From assembly GCA_017304135.1 (NCBI GenBank), contig JAFLBB010000044.1:1-37526 (forward strand): a stretch of DNA of 37,526 nt. The letters are read 5' to 3'. The DNA is from Acidobacteriota bacterium. Its GTDB lineage: Bacteria > Acidobacteriota > Terriglobia > Bryobacterales > Bryobacteraceae. The notes under the pieces are model-generated. The model did not search any database, was not told the DNA's origin, and saw nothing but the letters and a program-made list of their open reading frames with translations. This document shows, one piece after another, positions 6,962-15,838 of this stretch (the stretch's first letter is position 1; each line of letters opens with the position of its first letter). The position numbers and the translations under genes were made by a program.

Positions 6962-9361
6962 GTGATCTGGCTCGCCCTCCTCGCCGCCGCGCTGCCTCTC
7001 GCCGCGGCCGACAGCGCCCGCGAACTCGCCGAGCAACTGCGCAAGCCCGAACTCGACCCCTCCGCCTGCTACCGCGTCCGCGACCTCGCCTTCTCCCGCG
7101 AAGACCTCCGCTTCTACTTCACCGACGGCTGGCTCATCTTCGGCAAGCCCATCAATGGCCGCTATCACACCGCCGTCTTCGAACGCGAGGCCGAATCGGG
7201 CGACGCCGAGGTCCTGCTGCTGCCCCCCTCCAAAGGCGAACGCATCTCGCTCGCCAAGTTCACCGGCTCGCCCAATCTCAGCGAGCATTTCCACCAGGCA
7301 GTCCTCATCTTCTCCGACGACACCGGCAACCGCCTCCTCCAACTCATCCGCGATCAGGGCGAGCCCAAGCCGAGCGCCGAGATGGGCCACCTGCTGGCCG
7401 CGAAATGGCGCGACCCCGTGATCAACCTCACCACCAGCTTCCTCTCCAAGCTCGTCGATCACGTCTACGGCGAATGGCCCATCGCCGACGGCTTCTTCTA
7501 CGCCGGACTCACCGGCCGCACTCTCGGCAACTTCGACCTCTTCCACGACCCCGGCGCCCTCGACCAGCTCTACGCCGGCCGCCTCGCTTACCGCGACAAC
7601 GTCCCCTACTACGACATCTGGACCACCTTCCCCTCGCGCCCCTTCCGCACCGGCCAGCGCCAAACCCTGCCGCCCTCCTTCGCCATGGACAACATCCGCA
7701 TCGAGGCCGTGCTCGAAGAGAACCTCCACCTCCGCGCCGTCACCCGCACCACCATCCAGCCCCGCCGCCCGCTCAAAATGCTCGCCTTCGAGATCTCCTC
7801 GCGCATGAAGGTCGGCGCTGTTCGCATCAACGGTGAAGAGGCTGAGGTGCTCGAGCGCGAATCCCTGCGCGCCAACCTCCTCCGCGGCGGCAGCGGCACG
7901 GCCGTTTTCCTCGTCGCCCCCGCCCGCCCGCTCGAACCAGGCATGGCTTACGAGGCCGAATTCGAACACGAAGGCGACGTGATCCTCAAGGCCGGCGAGG
8001 ATGTCTACTTCGTCGGCTCGCGCGCCAACTGGTATCCCCGCGCCGGCTTCACCTTCGCCCGCCACGACATCACCTTCACCTTCCCCGAGTCGCTCCAGAT
8101 GCTCTTTCCCGGCGAGGTGAAAGAGGACAAAACCGAAGGCGGCCTCCGCACCACCCGCCGCGTCCCCCGCGAACCCATCCGCCTGGCCGGCTTCAATCTC
8201 GGCCTCTACGAATCGGCGCGCGTCACCAAGGGAGCGCTCAGCGTCGAGGTCTTCGCCAACAGGAAAGCCGAGCGCGCCCTGCAGCGCCCGCCCGAGGTCC
8301 TCATTCAGGCCCCGCCCTCGCCTTTCCCGCGCGCCCGCATCCCGCGCCAGCCGGAGATGGTCACCATCCCCTCCACCCAGCCCAACCCGCTCGCCCGCCT
8401 CCAACAGCTGGCCGACGAGGTCGCCTCCGCCTACGAGATGTTCGCCCAGGACTTCGGCCCGCCCGCCCTGCCTAACCTCCTCGTCTCCCCCATCCCCGGC
8501 CGTTTCGGCCAGGGCTTCCCCGGCTTGCTCTATCTCTCCACGCTCACCTATCTAGAAGCCCGCGACCGCCCCGCGTCCCGCGACCAGCAGAACAACCTCT
8601 TCTTCAGCGAACTCCTTCACGCCCACGAAACCGCCCACCAGTGGTGGGGCAACGTCGTCACCTCGGTCGCCCAGCAGGACGACTGGCTCATGGAATCCAT
8701 GGCCAACTACGCCGCCCTCATGGTGCTGGAAAAGAAGAAAGGTCCGCGCGACCGCCAGCGCGTGCTCGATGAATACAAGGAAATGCTCCTTGCCAGGGAC
8801 GAAGCGGGACAAACCGTGGAATCCACCGGGCCCCTCCGCCTCGGCCTGCGCCTGCAAAGCTCACAGAACCCCACCGCCTGGCGCAACATCCTCTACGACA
8901 AAGGCTCCTGGGTTCTCCACATGCTCCGCGCCCGCATGGGCGACCAGAACTTCCGCGCCCTGCTCGGCGACTTCGCCCGCCGCTACCGCTTTCAGGCTGT
9001 CACCGCCGAACAGTTCCGCACACTCGCCCATGAGTACATGCCCAAAGACGCCGCCGACCCGCAACTGGAAGCCTTCTTTGAAAGCTGGGTCGAAGGCACC
9101 GGCATCCCCTCGCTCACCCTCACCCGCAAGCTCACCGGCAAGGCCCCCAACCTGCGTCTGGAGTTGACCCTCCGCCAATCAGGCGTCGAAGAGAACTTCA
9201 GCACACCCGTACCCGTCGTCGTCGAGGTTCCCCGCCAGAAGCCGCTCACCCTCTGGCTGCAAAGCGGCAACGAACCCGTCGTCCACACCCTCAGCCTGCG
9301 CGCCGCACCGCTCAAGGTTACCCTCGACCCCGACGGCAGCGTGCTCGCCATCAAGCAGTAG
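6962..9361 (+). CDS. M1-like (gluzincin) zinc metallopeptidase, exported
   Basis: A 799-residue protein with a signal peptide at residues 1-16. The zinc site is HETAHQWWGN at 555-564, and the third ligand is Glu578, 18 residues after the second His. This HEXXH-X18-E spacing is that of the M1 aminopeptidase clan. The exopeptidase motif GxMEN, usually ~30 residues upstream, is not recognisable; that region reads GQGFPGLLYLS, so the enzyme may not be a classical aminopeptidase. Residues ~20-230 form an N-terminal domain I do not recognise; 230-430 resembles the M1 beta-saddle; 690-799 is a terminal beta-domain. It most likely cleaves peptides in the periplasm or outside the cell. GTG 6962 lies 9 bases after the preceding stop, so co-transcription with the Memo fusion is likely. 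Confidence 0.8.
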   Translation: MIWLALLAAALPLAAADSARELAEQLRKPELDPSACYRVRDLAFSREDLRFYFTDGWLIFGKPINGRYHTAVFEREAESGDAEVLLLPPSKGERISLAKFTGSPNLSEHFHQAVLIFSDDTGNRLLQLIRDQGEPKPSAEMGHLLAAKWRDPVINLTTSFLSKLVDHVYGEWPIADGFFYAGLTGRTLGNFDLFHDPGALDQLYAGRLAYRDNVPYYDIWTTFPSRPFRTGQRQTLPPSFAMDNIRIEAVLEENLHLRAVTRTTIQPRRPLKMLAFEISSRMKVGAVRINGEEAEVLERESLRANLLRGGSGTAVFLVAPARPLEPGMAYEAEFEHEGDVILKAGEDVYFVGSRANWYPRAGFTFARHDITFTFPESLQMLFPGEVKEDKTEGGLRTTRRVPREPIRLAGFNLGLYESARVTKGALSVEVFANRKAERALQRPPEVLIQAPPSPFPRARIPRQPEMVTIPSTQPNPLARLQQLADEVASAYEMFAQDFGPPALPNLLVSPIPGRFGQGFPGLLYLSTLTYLEARDRPASRDQQNNLFFSELLHAHETAHQWWGNVVTSVAQQDDWLMESMANYAALMVLEKKKGPRDRQRVLDEYKEMLLARDEAGQTVESTGPLRLGLRLQSSQNPTAWRNILYDKGSWVLHMLRARMGDQNFRALLGDFARRYRFQAVTAEQFRTLAHEYMPKDAADPQLEAFFESWVEGTGIPSLTLTRKLTGKAPNLRLELTLRQSGVEENFSTPVPVVVEVPRQKPLTLWLQSGNEPVVHTLSLRAAPLKVTLDPDGSVLAIKQ

Positions 9362-9367
9362 CCTCCG

Positions 9368-9973
9368 CTACTTGCTCGTGCCCGTCTTTTCCTTGCGCAA
9401 CAGCCCCACCAGCTTCTCCGCCGACTTCTGCATCGCCTCGGCCCGCGTATTCTTCGGTATGTCGAAGCCCGTCCACAACACGCGCCGCGTCTTGCCCTCC
9501 ACCAGGAAGATGTTGCCCTTGCCGCGCCCGAACGCCCCTACCCGCCCCGAAGCCATGCTCTCCATATGAAACCCGCCATCCGCCTCTTCTTCCTCGTCCT
9601 TGGCTTTCTTGGCCGGCTTCTTGGCCGCCTCGCCCGATTTCTCGGCCTCTTTCTTGGCCAGTTCCTCGGCGTCTTTCTCTTTCTTGTCCCGCGCCGCCTT
9701 CAACAGGTCGTCCACGCGGATCTCAAACGACGCGCCCACAAAATCGCTGATAAACGCATCGGCCCGCAGCGGATCCGTCGTCACCTCGTAGATGCCCTGC
9801 TTGGCCACCTGGTGTGCGATGAACTGCTCCATCCCGCTGGCCATTGGCAGCACGTAGACCGTCCCCACCGAACTCAAATCCGCGTTCGGACCCTGTGCCG
9901 CACCCGGCCACGCAGGCAGCAAAAGGCCCAGGTAGAGGGCAGGAACAAAAAGACGCGCCATGGAAATCATCAT
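9368..9973 (-). CDS. Hypothetical exported protein with Lys/Glu/Ala-rich linker
   Basis: A 201-residue protein I do not recognise as a named family. The N-terminus is a signal peptide (hydrophobic residues ~7-22, cleavage after Ala-Ala-Gln likely). Residues 33-92 and 132-195 form two predicted alpha/beta stretches split by a very charged Lys/Glu/Ala segment (~93-131), which resembles a low-complexity helical linker. The second half contains GNIFLVEGKTRRVLWTGF, a strand-rich pattern seen in lipoprotein-like proteins of unknown role. Its stop is 6 bases from the convergent peptidase gene's stop. It lies 64 bases downstream of the glycosyltransferase on the same strand and may belong to its transcript. 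An in-frame ATG at 9961 is an alternative start. Confidence 0.6.
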   Translation of the reverse strand: MMISMARLFVPALYLGLLLPAWPGAAQGPNADLSSVGTVYVLPMASGMEQFIAHQVAKQGIYEVTTDPLRADAFISDFVGASFEIRVDDLLKAARDKKEKDAEELAKKEAEKSGEAAKKPAKKAKDEEEEADGGFHMESMASGRVGAFGRGKGNIFLVEGKTRRVLWTGFDIPKNTRAEAMQKSAEKLVGLLRKEKTGTSK

Positions 9974-10037
9974 ATCCGCTGCAGGATGAGACGCGCCGCG
10001 CGCGCAAAAAGTCGGAGCCGCGGGGAAATTCCCCCCC

Positions 10038-11651
10038 CTACTGCGCCTGCTCGGCCAGCCGCCGCGCCTTCTCCCACGCCATCCTCTGCTTCAAATCGGC
10101 ATGCAGCTTCGCAAACGCCGACCAGTAGTAGCCCACCACGAACATGCTCAACAGCGGCGCCGCGATGAAGTTGTACGTGTCAATCGCATAGACGATCATC
10201 ACCAGGAAGTAGGTGCCGAACGCCAGCTCCACCCACGGCAGCCAGCCCACTTTCGAGCGGTACTTCGCCGGCACGTTCGTCTTCTTCTCACTGCCCGTGA
10301 TGGCGTACTTCGGCGTGCGCACAAACGCCGTCTGGTGGCCCACCAGCGCCTCGATCACCGCCCGCGTATTGGAAAGTGTCAGCGCCACGCCCGCCGACAG
10401 CAGCGCCGGCATGTACTTGATCGCTTTCCACACGCTGCCTTCCTTGCGCGCATACTGCGTGTAAATGTAGAACACAAACACGCTGAAGAAATTCGTCAGC
10501 ATGAACGGCAGGTCAATCAGCAGCAACTGGTGCCAGCCCGTGTAGAAGCGTACGATCATCACCGGCATCATGAGCGCCGTCACGGCGATCATCATTGGGT
10601 AGGCGATGTTCGGTGTCATGTGGCAGAAGGCTTCCAGCTTCACCCGCCACGGCACCGGCGCCCGCATCACGTCGCGCAGCAGCTTTATGCCCACCTGCGT
10701 CAAACCCTTCGCCCAGCGGAACTGCTGCACCTGGAAGCCCTGCAAATCCACCGGCAGCTCACTCGGGCACTCCACATCGGGCAGGTAGACAAACCGCCAG
10801 CCCTTCAACTGCGCCCGGTAGCTGAGGTCGGAATCCTCGGTCAGCGTGTCGTGCTGCCAGCCGCCGGCGTCGCGGATCATGGCGATGCGCAGCAGTCCCG
10901 CCGTGCCGTTGAAGTTGAAGTAGAGCCCGTGCCCGGCGCGCGCCACGTGCTCCAGCACAAAGTGCCCGTCCAGCAGCATTGCCTGCACTTCGGTCAGCGT
11001 GTTGTAGTCGCGGTTGAGGTAGGTCCAGCGCGTCTGCACCACGCCCACCTGCGGATCGGCAAAGTGGTGAATCGTTCTCTGCAGAAAATCCTTCGGCGGC
11101 ACGAAGTCGGCGTCAAATACCGCCACCACCTCGCCTGTCGCCGTCTTCAGCCCCTCTTCGAGCGCGCCTGCCTTGTAGCCGTAGCGGTTCGTGCGGTGAT
11201 GGTATTCCACCGGGAAGCCCTGCGCGCGGTACTCATTCACCAGGCGCTCGGTGAACGGGTGCGTCTCGTCGGTGGAATCGTCGAGCACCTGAATCTGCAG
11301 CAGTTCGCGCGGATAGTCGATCTGCGTCACCGTCTCCAGCAGCCGCTCCACCACGAAGCGCTCATTGAACAGCGGCAACTGGATCGTCACCTTCGGCAGC
11401 TCAGCGTAACGTTGCGGCGGCTCGGTGGGAATGTTCTTGCGATTCTTCAGATAGCCGCGGATCGTCTCATAGCGGTGCAACCCGTAGAACGACAGAATGG
11501 TCAGCAGCGCAAAGTAGGGAATCAGCAGCGCGTAGTCAAACCACCCCAACTGGTGGATGCCCGCGAACGTGTCGTCAAAGAACGTCCGGGAAATCTGGTC
11601 GCCAATCGAACTCGCAAAGAGAAATGCAAACGGTAGCGGCGCGCTGATCAT
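10038..11651 (-). CDS. Family 2 glycosyltransferase, processive (cellulose/mannan synthase-like)
   Basis: A 537-residue membrane glycosyltransferase. One membrane helix at ~40-57 precedes the cytosolic GT-A domain, and further helices span ~345-420 and ~470-520. The processive GT2 motifs are all visible: LDDSTDET (123-130), the metal-binding DAD at 180-182, TED at 271-273 (catalytic base) and QQFRW at 309-313 (the Q/RxxRW acceptor motif). Such enzymes elongate beta-linked polysaccharides or glycolipids at the inner membrane using nucleotide sugars. The sequence most resembles the CslA/mannan-synthase-like branch, but the product cannot be told by eye. No BcsB or PilZ domain is present. A CpsB-type phosphatase lies 5 kb away, so a role in surface polysaccharide is plausible. 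Its leader is odd: a strong hairpin and no Shine-Dalgarno. Confidence 0.88.
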   Translation of the reverse strand: MISAPLPFAFLFASSIGDQISRTFFDDTFAGIHQLGWFDYALLIPYFALLTILSFYGLHRYETIRGYLKNRKNIPTEPPQRYAELPKVTIQLPLFNERFVVERLLETVTQIDYPRELLQIQVLDDSTDETHPFTERLVNEYRAQGFPVEYHHRTNRYGYKAGALEEGLKTATGEVVAVFDADFVPPKDFLQRTIHHFADPQVGVVQTRWTYLNRDYNTLTEVQAMLLDGHFVLEHVARAGHGLYFNFNGTAGLLRIAMIRDAGGWQHDTLTEDSDLSYRAQLKGWRFVYLPDVECPSELPVDLQGFQVQQFRWAKGLTQVGIKLLRDVMRAPVPWRVKLEAFCHMTPNIAYPMMIAVTALMMPVMIVRFYTGWHQLLLIDLPFMLTNFFSVFVFYIYTQYARKEGSVWKAIKYMPALLSAGVALTLSNTRAVIEALVGHQTAFVRTPKYAITGSEKKTNVPAKYRSKVGWLPWVELAFGTYFLVMIVYAIDTYNFIAAPLLSMFVVGYYWSAFAKLHADLKQRMAWEKARRLAEQAQ

Positions 11652-11661
11652 GTTGTTTGGA

Positions 11662-11679
11662 GGGGCGGCGTCCCGCCCC
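11662..11679 (-). promoter_or_regulatory. 7-bp GC hairpin in the 5' leader of the glycosyltransferase
   Basis: GGGGCGG (11662-11668) and CCGCCCC (11673-11679) pair perfectly with a 4-base loop, only 10 bases before the ATG. The intervening leader, CTCCAAACAAC on the coding strand, holds no purine-rich ribosome site. Confidence 0.5.
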
Positions 11680-11688
11680 GATCACTTC

Positions 11689-11694
11689 ATTATA
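11689..11694 (-). promoter_or_regulatory. Perfect TATAAT -10 box for the glycosyltransferase
   Basis: On the - strand this reads TATAAT, preceded by CG. A start about 7 bases downstream would give a leader of roughly 30 nt that begins with the hairpin at 11662-11679. No good -35 element is seen at normal spacing, which suggests an activator-dependent promoter. Confidence 0.45.
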
Positions 11695-11865
11695 CGGGGT
11701 TTGACAAGGGTAAGTTCACCCCAACTCACCTCCCCAAACTTCCGCTCACCACAGCCCCTGCCCGTTTTCGCCTTCCCTGCGACCCGCGAGCGCAAATCGG
11801 CCCACGCCTGCCCGCCCCAGCCAGCCCGCAGCACCCCTCCCGCCCCACGCATTAAGATAGTCACC

Positions 11866-14400
11866 ATGCGTTGGGCCGCCCTCCTCGCCATCGCCGCTCC
11901 CCTCTGCGCGCAAACCGCGCAGCAACTCGAATTTTTCGAGAAGCAGATTCGTCCCATCCTCGCCACCAGGTGCTACGGCTGCCATGGCCCGCAAGCCAAC
12001 CCCGTCCGCGCCCACCTGCGGCTTGATTCGCGCGACGGCCTCCGCAAAGGCGGCGACACCGGACCTGCCCTCGTCCCCGGCGACGCTTCCTCCAGCCTCC
12101 TCATGAAGGCCGTCTCCTACACCAACCTCGACCTCCGCATGCCCCCCACCGGCAAGCTTTCCGACGCCGAAATCGCCGCCCTCAAACAGTGGATCGACAT
12201 GGGCGCGCCCGACCCCCGCACCTCCACCTCCGCCCTCTCCGCCCCGCGCGCGCTCGACCTCGAACGCGGCAAACGCCATTGGGCCTTCAAGCCCATCGCC
12301 AAGCCCGCCGCCCGCCCCGACACCCCCGCCGGCGAGCCCGCGTCGAAGCGCGTCTGGCTGCGCCGCGTCACCTACGATCTCACCGGCCTGCCGCCCACGC
12401 GTGACGAAATCGCCGCCTACCTCGCCGACAACTCGCCCAACGCCGGCCGCCGCGTCGTCGACCGCCTCCTCGCCTCGCCCCACTACGGCGAACGCTGGGC
12501 CCGCCACTGGCTCGACCTCGTCCGCTTCGCCGAAACCAACGGCCACGAGTTCGACAACGACAAGCTCGACGCCTGGCGATACCGCGACTACATCATCCGC
12601 GCCTTCAACGAAGACGTGCCTTACAACCAGCTCGTCCGCGAACACATTGCCGGCGACCTGCTGCCCACCAAGCGCCTCTCGCGCGACGGCGCCTTCTGGG
12701 AATCGCCCCTCGGCACCGGCTTCTACTGGTTCGGCGAGGTGCTGAACAGCGCCGTCGATTCCGTCAAGTCGCGCACCGACCAGGTGGACAACCAGATTGA
12801 TGTCATGGGTAAGACCTTCCTAGGCCTCACCGTCGCCTGCGCCCGCTGCCACGACCACAAGTTCGATCCCATCCCCACGATGGATTACTACTCGCTCGCC
12901 GGCTACCTGCACAGCACCTCCATGCAGGAAGCCATCATCGATTCGCCGCGGCGCGCGCAGGCCATTCAAACCGTCCTCGCCGCCGTCCGGCGCACCGCGC
13001 CGCCCCTCGACGACTTCCCCCTCCGCCCTAACGACCTTCTCTTCGCCCGTTTCGACAACCGCATCCCCGATGGCTGGACCGTGCAGGGCGTCCCCGCCGC
13101 CGGCGGTGCGCTGGAGTTCACCGGTTCCTACACCTCGCCCAAGTTCACCATGCCCAAGCTCTGGGTCCACGTCCGGCTGCGCGGCACGAAAACCGAGAAG
13201 GGCCTCAAGGAACGCGCCCCGCTCCGCGTAACCGTCGTCGCCGACGACCACAAGAGCGAACACTTTTACCCCGGCGGCAAGGGCTGGGAATGGATCACCG
13301 TGCGCATGACGAAAGAGATCGGCCGCATCTGCTACTTCGAAATCGTCGACCGCGATCGCAACGGCTACATCCAGGTCGATCGCATCGTGATCTCCGATGA
13401 AGAGAAGCCGCCCGTCACCACGCCCGCTCCCGCAGCCCCCGAACCCACGCTCGCGCAGCCCTCCGTTCCGCCCTCCACCTTCGCCATGATCGCCATGGAC
13501 GAAGCCCCGGCCGACACGCGCATTCACATCCGCGGCTCACACAAGAACCTCGGCGGCATCGCTCCGCGCCGTTTCCTCCGCGTCATCGCCGGCGAAGAGC
13601 AGACGCCCATCCCGCCCGGCACAAGCGGCCGCCTCGCCCTCGCCGAATGGATGGCGAGCGAACAGAACCCGCTCACCGCGCGCGTCATGGTGAACCGCAT
13701 CTGGGCCCACCACTTCGGCAAAGGCATCGTCCCCACCACCGACAACTTCGGTATGACCGGCGACCGCCCCTCGAACCCCGAACTCCTCGACTGGCTCGCC
13801 GCGCGCTTCATCGAAAGCGGCTGGAGCGTGAAAGCGATGCACCGCGACATCGTCCTCAGCCCCGCCTATCGCGCCGCCAAGTTTCCCGTGCGACGCCTCG
13901 AAGCCGAGGCCATCCGCGACGCCCTGCTCGCCGTCTCCGGCAGCATCGACGCCACGCTCTATGGCCCCAGCATCACGCCCCACATCAGCAAATATCAGGA
14001 CGGCCGTGGCAAGCCCAAGTCCGGCCCGCTCGATGGCGCCAACCGCCGCAGCCTCTACATTCAAGTGCGCCGCAACTTCCTCACGCCTCTGTTCCTCGCC
14101 TTCGACTATCCGCTCCCCGTCTCCACCACCGGCGCGCGCGGCTCTTCCACCGTCCCCTCGCAGGCGCTCATGATGTTGAACAACGAATTCGTCCTGCTCT
14201 GCGCCGAACGCTGGGCCAAGCGGCTCGAAGCCGAACTGCCGGATGAACACGCCCGCGTCCAGCGCATGTTCGAAGAGGCCTTCGCGCGGCCCGCCGGCGA
14301 GTGGGAGGTGCGCGAGGTCGCCGCCTTCGCCCGCGAACGCGGCTGGAAGGAAGCTGCCCACACGCTCTTCAATTCAGCGGAGTTTCTCTATGTCCAGTAA
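11866..14400 (+). CDS. Cytochrome c-type DUF1549/DUF1553 protein (PSCyt1-PSCyt2-PSD1 type)
   Basis: An 844-residue exported protein. Residues 1-15 are a signal peptide (cut near CAQ). Residues ~18-112 form a planctomycete-type cytochrome c domain with haem motif CYGCH at 36-40. The DUF1549 region (~140-345) contains the conserved WLRRVTYDLTGLPP and LDLVRFAETNG stretches and a second CxxCH (CARCH, 325-329). A beta-sandwich insert spans ~385-510. DUF1553 forms the C-terminus (~580-844; LTARVMVNRIWAHHFG and SQALMMLNNEFV). The family is abundant in planctomycetes and some acidobacteria and is thought to act in electron transfer linked to breakdown of complex substrates; the activity is not established. 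I chose ATG 11866 because the signal peptide starts there. The DUF1501 start overlaps this gene's end by 11 bases. Confidence 0.88.
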   Translation: MRWAALLAIAAPLCAQTAQQLEFFEKQIRPILATRCYGCHGPQANPVRAHLRLDSRDGLRKGGDTGPALVPGDASSSLLMKAVSYTNLDLRMPPTGKLSDAEIAALKQWIDMGAPDPRTSTSALSAPRALDLERGKRHWAFKPIAKPAARPDTPAGEPASKRVWLRRVTYDLTGLPPTRDEIAAYLADNSPNAGRRVVDRLLASPHYGERWARHWLDLVRFAETNGHEFDNDKLDAWRYRDYIIRAFNEDVPYNQLVREHIAGDLLPTKRLSRDGAFWESPLGTGFYWFGEVLNSAVDSVKSRTDQVDNQIDVMGKTFLGLTVACARCHDHKFDPIPTMDYYSLAGYLHSTSMQEAIIDSPRRAQAIQTVLAAVRRTAPPLDDFPLRPNDLLFARFDNRIPDGWTVQGVPAAGGALEFTGSYTSPKFTMPKLWVHVRLRGTKTEKGLKERAPLRVTVVADDHKSEHFYPGGKGWEWITVRMTKEIGRICYFEIVDRDRNGYIQVDRIVISDEEKPPVTTPAPAAPEPTLAQPSVPPSTFAMIAMDEAPADTRIHIRGSHKNLGGIAPRRFLRVIAGEEQTPIPPGTSGRLALAEWMASEQNPLTARVMVNRIWAHHFGKGIVPTTDNFGMTGDRPSNPELLDWLAARFIESGWSVKAMHRDIVLSPAYRAAKFPVRRLEAEAIRDALLAVSGSIDATLYGPSITPHISKYQDGRGKPKSGPLDGANRRSLYIQVRRNFLTPLFLAFDYPLPVSTTGARGSSTVPSQALMMLNNEFVLLCAERWAKRLEAELPDEHARVQRMFEEAFARPAGEWEVREVAAFARERGWKEAAHTLFNSAEFLYVQ

Positions 14401-15838
14401 GCACGCCCGCCCCGCGCACGCCAGCCCCGCGCACATGAGCCTCGCGCTTTCCCGCCGCGAAGCCCTCTGCCGCTGCGCCAACGGCTTCGGCGGCCTCGCC
14501 CTGCTCTCCCTGCTCGCCCGCGACTCCGCCACCGCCGCCGTGCGCGCCCCCCACTTCCCCGCTAAGGCCAAGAGCGTCATCTTCCTCTTCATGGACGGCG
14601 GCCCCTCGCAGATGGACACCTTCGACCCCAAGCCCCGCCTCCGCGCCGACCACGGCAAACCGCTTCCCTTCAAACCGCCCGCCACCGTCTTCAACATCAG
14701 CGACAAAGTCCTCGGCTCGCCCTTCGAGTTCAAACGCTACGGCCCAAGCGGCGCCGCCATCAGCGACCTCTTCCGCCACACCGCCGAATGCGCCGGCGAC
14801 ATCGCCATCATCCGCTCCATGGTCGCCGACCATAGCGAACACACCGCCGCCAATTACTTCATCCACTCCGGCTCCGGCTTCCAGGGCCGCCCCAGCATGG
14901 GCGCCTGGATCAACTACGGCCTCGGCAGCGTGAGCGACAACCTGCCCGGCTTCATCGTCCTCGAAAGCGGCCTCATCCCACCCGGCGGCATGGACTGCTT
15001 CGGCAGCGGCTTCCTGCCCGCCACCTATCAGGGCACGCTCTTCCGCAAAGGCGAACACCCCATCGCCGACCTCGAGCCCGCCAACGGCGACCGCTCGGGC
15101 CAGCGCGCCAAACTCGACCTGCTCGCCAAACTCAATCGCGGCGTGGTCCAGCGCTTCGGCGAAGTGAGCGAGATCGACGCCACCATTCAGAACTACGAAC
15201 TCGCCTACCGCATGCAGAGCGAAGTGCCTGACCTGCTCGATCTCTCCAAGGAAAGCGAAGCCACCAAGAAACTCTACGGCATCGGCGGAGAACTCACTGA
15301 TGACTTCGGCCGCGAATGCCTGCTCGCCCGCCGCCTCGTCGAACGCGGCGTCCGCTTCGTCGAGCTGCTCACCCCCGCCCGCAAAGGCCTCGACCGCTGG
15401 GATCAACACTCCAGCATCGAAGAAGGCCACCGCATCAACGCGCAATCCACCGACCTCCCCATCGCCGGCCTGCTCAAGGACCTCAAATCGCGCGGCCTGC
15501 TCGACTCCACGCTCGTCGTCTGGGGCGGGGAATTCGGCCGCACCCCCTGCGCCCAGTTCCCTGACGGCAACTACGTCACCAGCGTCGGCCGCGACCACAA
15601 TCCCTTCGGCTTCACCATGTGGATGGCCGGCGGCGGCGTCAAGGGCGGCCAGGTCATCGGCGCCACTGACGACTTCGGCTACTTCGCCGTCGAAAACAAG
15701 ATCCACATCCACGACCTCCACGCCACCATGCTCCACCTGCTCGGCATGGACCACAAACGCCTCAACTTCCGTTACAGCGGCCGCGACATGCGCCTCACCG
15801 ATGTTCACGGTAACGTGGTGAAGGAACTCCTCGCATGA
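14390..15838 (+). CDS. DUF1501 protein, Tat-exported, alkaline-phosphatase-like fold
   Basis: A 482-residue protein. SRREAL at residues 21-26, followed by a hydrophobic stretch, is a Tat-type leader. The mature part shows the DUF1501 hallmarks: VIFLFMDGGPSQMDTFDPK (~65-83), the SGSGFQGRPSMGAW region, WGGEFGRTP (~378-386) and GRDHNP (~400-405). DUF1501 belongs to the sulfatase/alkaline phosphatase superfamily and usually lies next to DUF1549/DUF1553 genes, as here. Its substrate is unknown. The ATG at 14390 has a CGGAG site. A later ATG at 14435 would remove a short repetitive extension (HARPA-HASPA) and start just before the Tat motif, so either start is possible. The 3' end overlaps the GAF gene by 4 bases (ATGA), suggesting coupled translation. 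Confidence 0.88.
   Translation: MSSKHARPAHASPAHMSLALSRREALCRCANGFGGLALLSLLARDSATAAVRAPHFPAKAKSVIFLFMDGGPSQMDTFDPKPRLRADHGKPLPFKPPATVFNISDKVLGSPFEFKRYGPSGAAISDLFRHTAECAGDIAIIRSMVADHSEHTAANYFIHSGSGFQGRPSMGAWINYGLGSVSDNLPGFIVLESGLIPPGGMDCFGSGFLPATYQGTLFRKGEHPIADLEPANGDRSGQRAKLDLLAKLNRGVVQRFGEVSEIDATIQNYELAYRMQSEVPDLLDLSKESEATKKLYGIGGELTDDFGRECLLARRLVERGVRFVELLTPARKGLDRWDQHSSIEEGHRINAQSTDLPIAGLLKDLKSRGLLDSTLVVWGGEFGRTPCAQFPDGNYVTSVGRDHNPFGFTMWMAGGGVKGGQVIGATDDFGYFAVENKIHIHDLHATMLHLLGMDHKRLNFRYSGRDMRLTDVHGNVVKELLA
14402..14431 (+). repeat. 15-bp in-frame duplication (HARPA-HASPA)
   Basis: CACGCCCGCCCCGCG (14402-14416) is followed by CACGCCAGCCCCGCG (14417-14431), one mismatch apart, and then by CAC. 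It encodes His-Ala-Arg-Pro-Ala and His-Ala-Ser-Pro-Ala before the Tat motif of the DUF1501 protein. Confidence 0.8.

Noticed and set aside
6752..8404. Long open frame on - (550 codons), and a similar one at 1528-2715
   Set aside because: Both lie antisense to well-supported genes and encode low-complexity Gly/Ala/Glu/Asp-rich chains, as expected from the codon bias of the real strand.
10038..11651. Bacterial cellulose synthase BcsA
   Set aside because: There is no PilZ domain and no BcsB-like neighbour; the chain fits shorter processive GT2 enzymes better.
11701..11706. TTGACA as -35 of a + strand promoter for the cytochrome gene
   Set aside because: No -10-like sequence follows at 16-18 bases.
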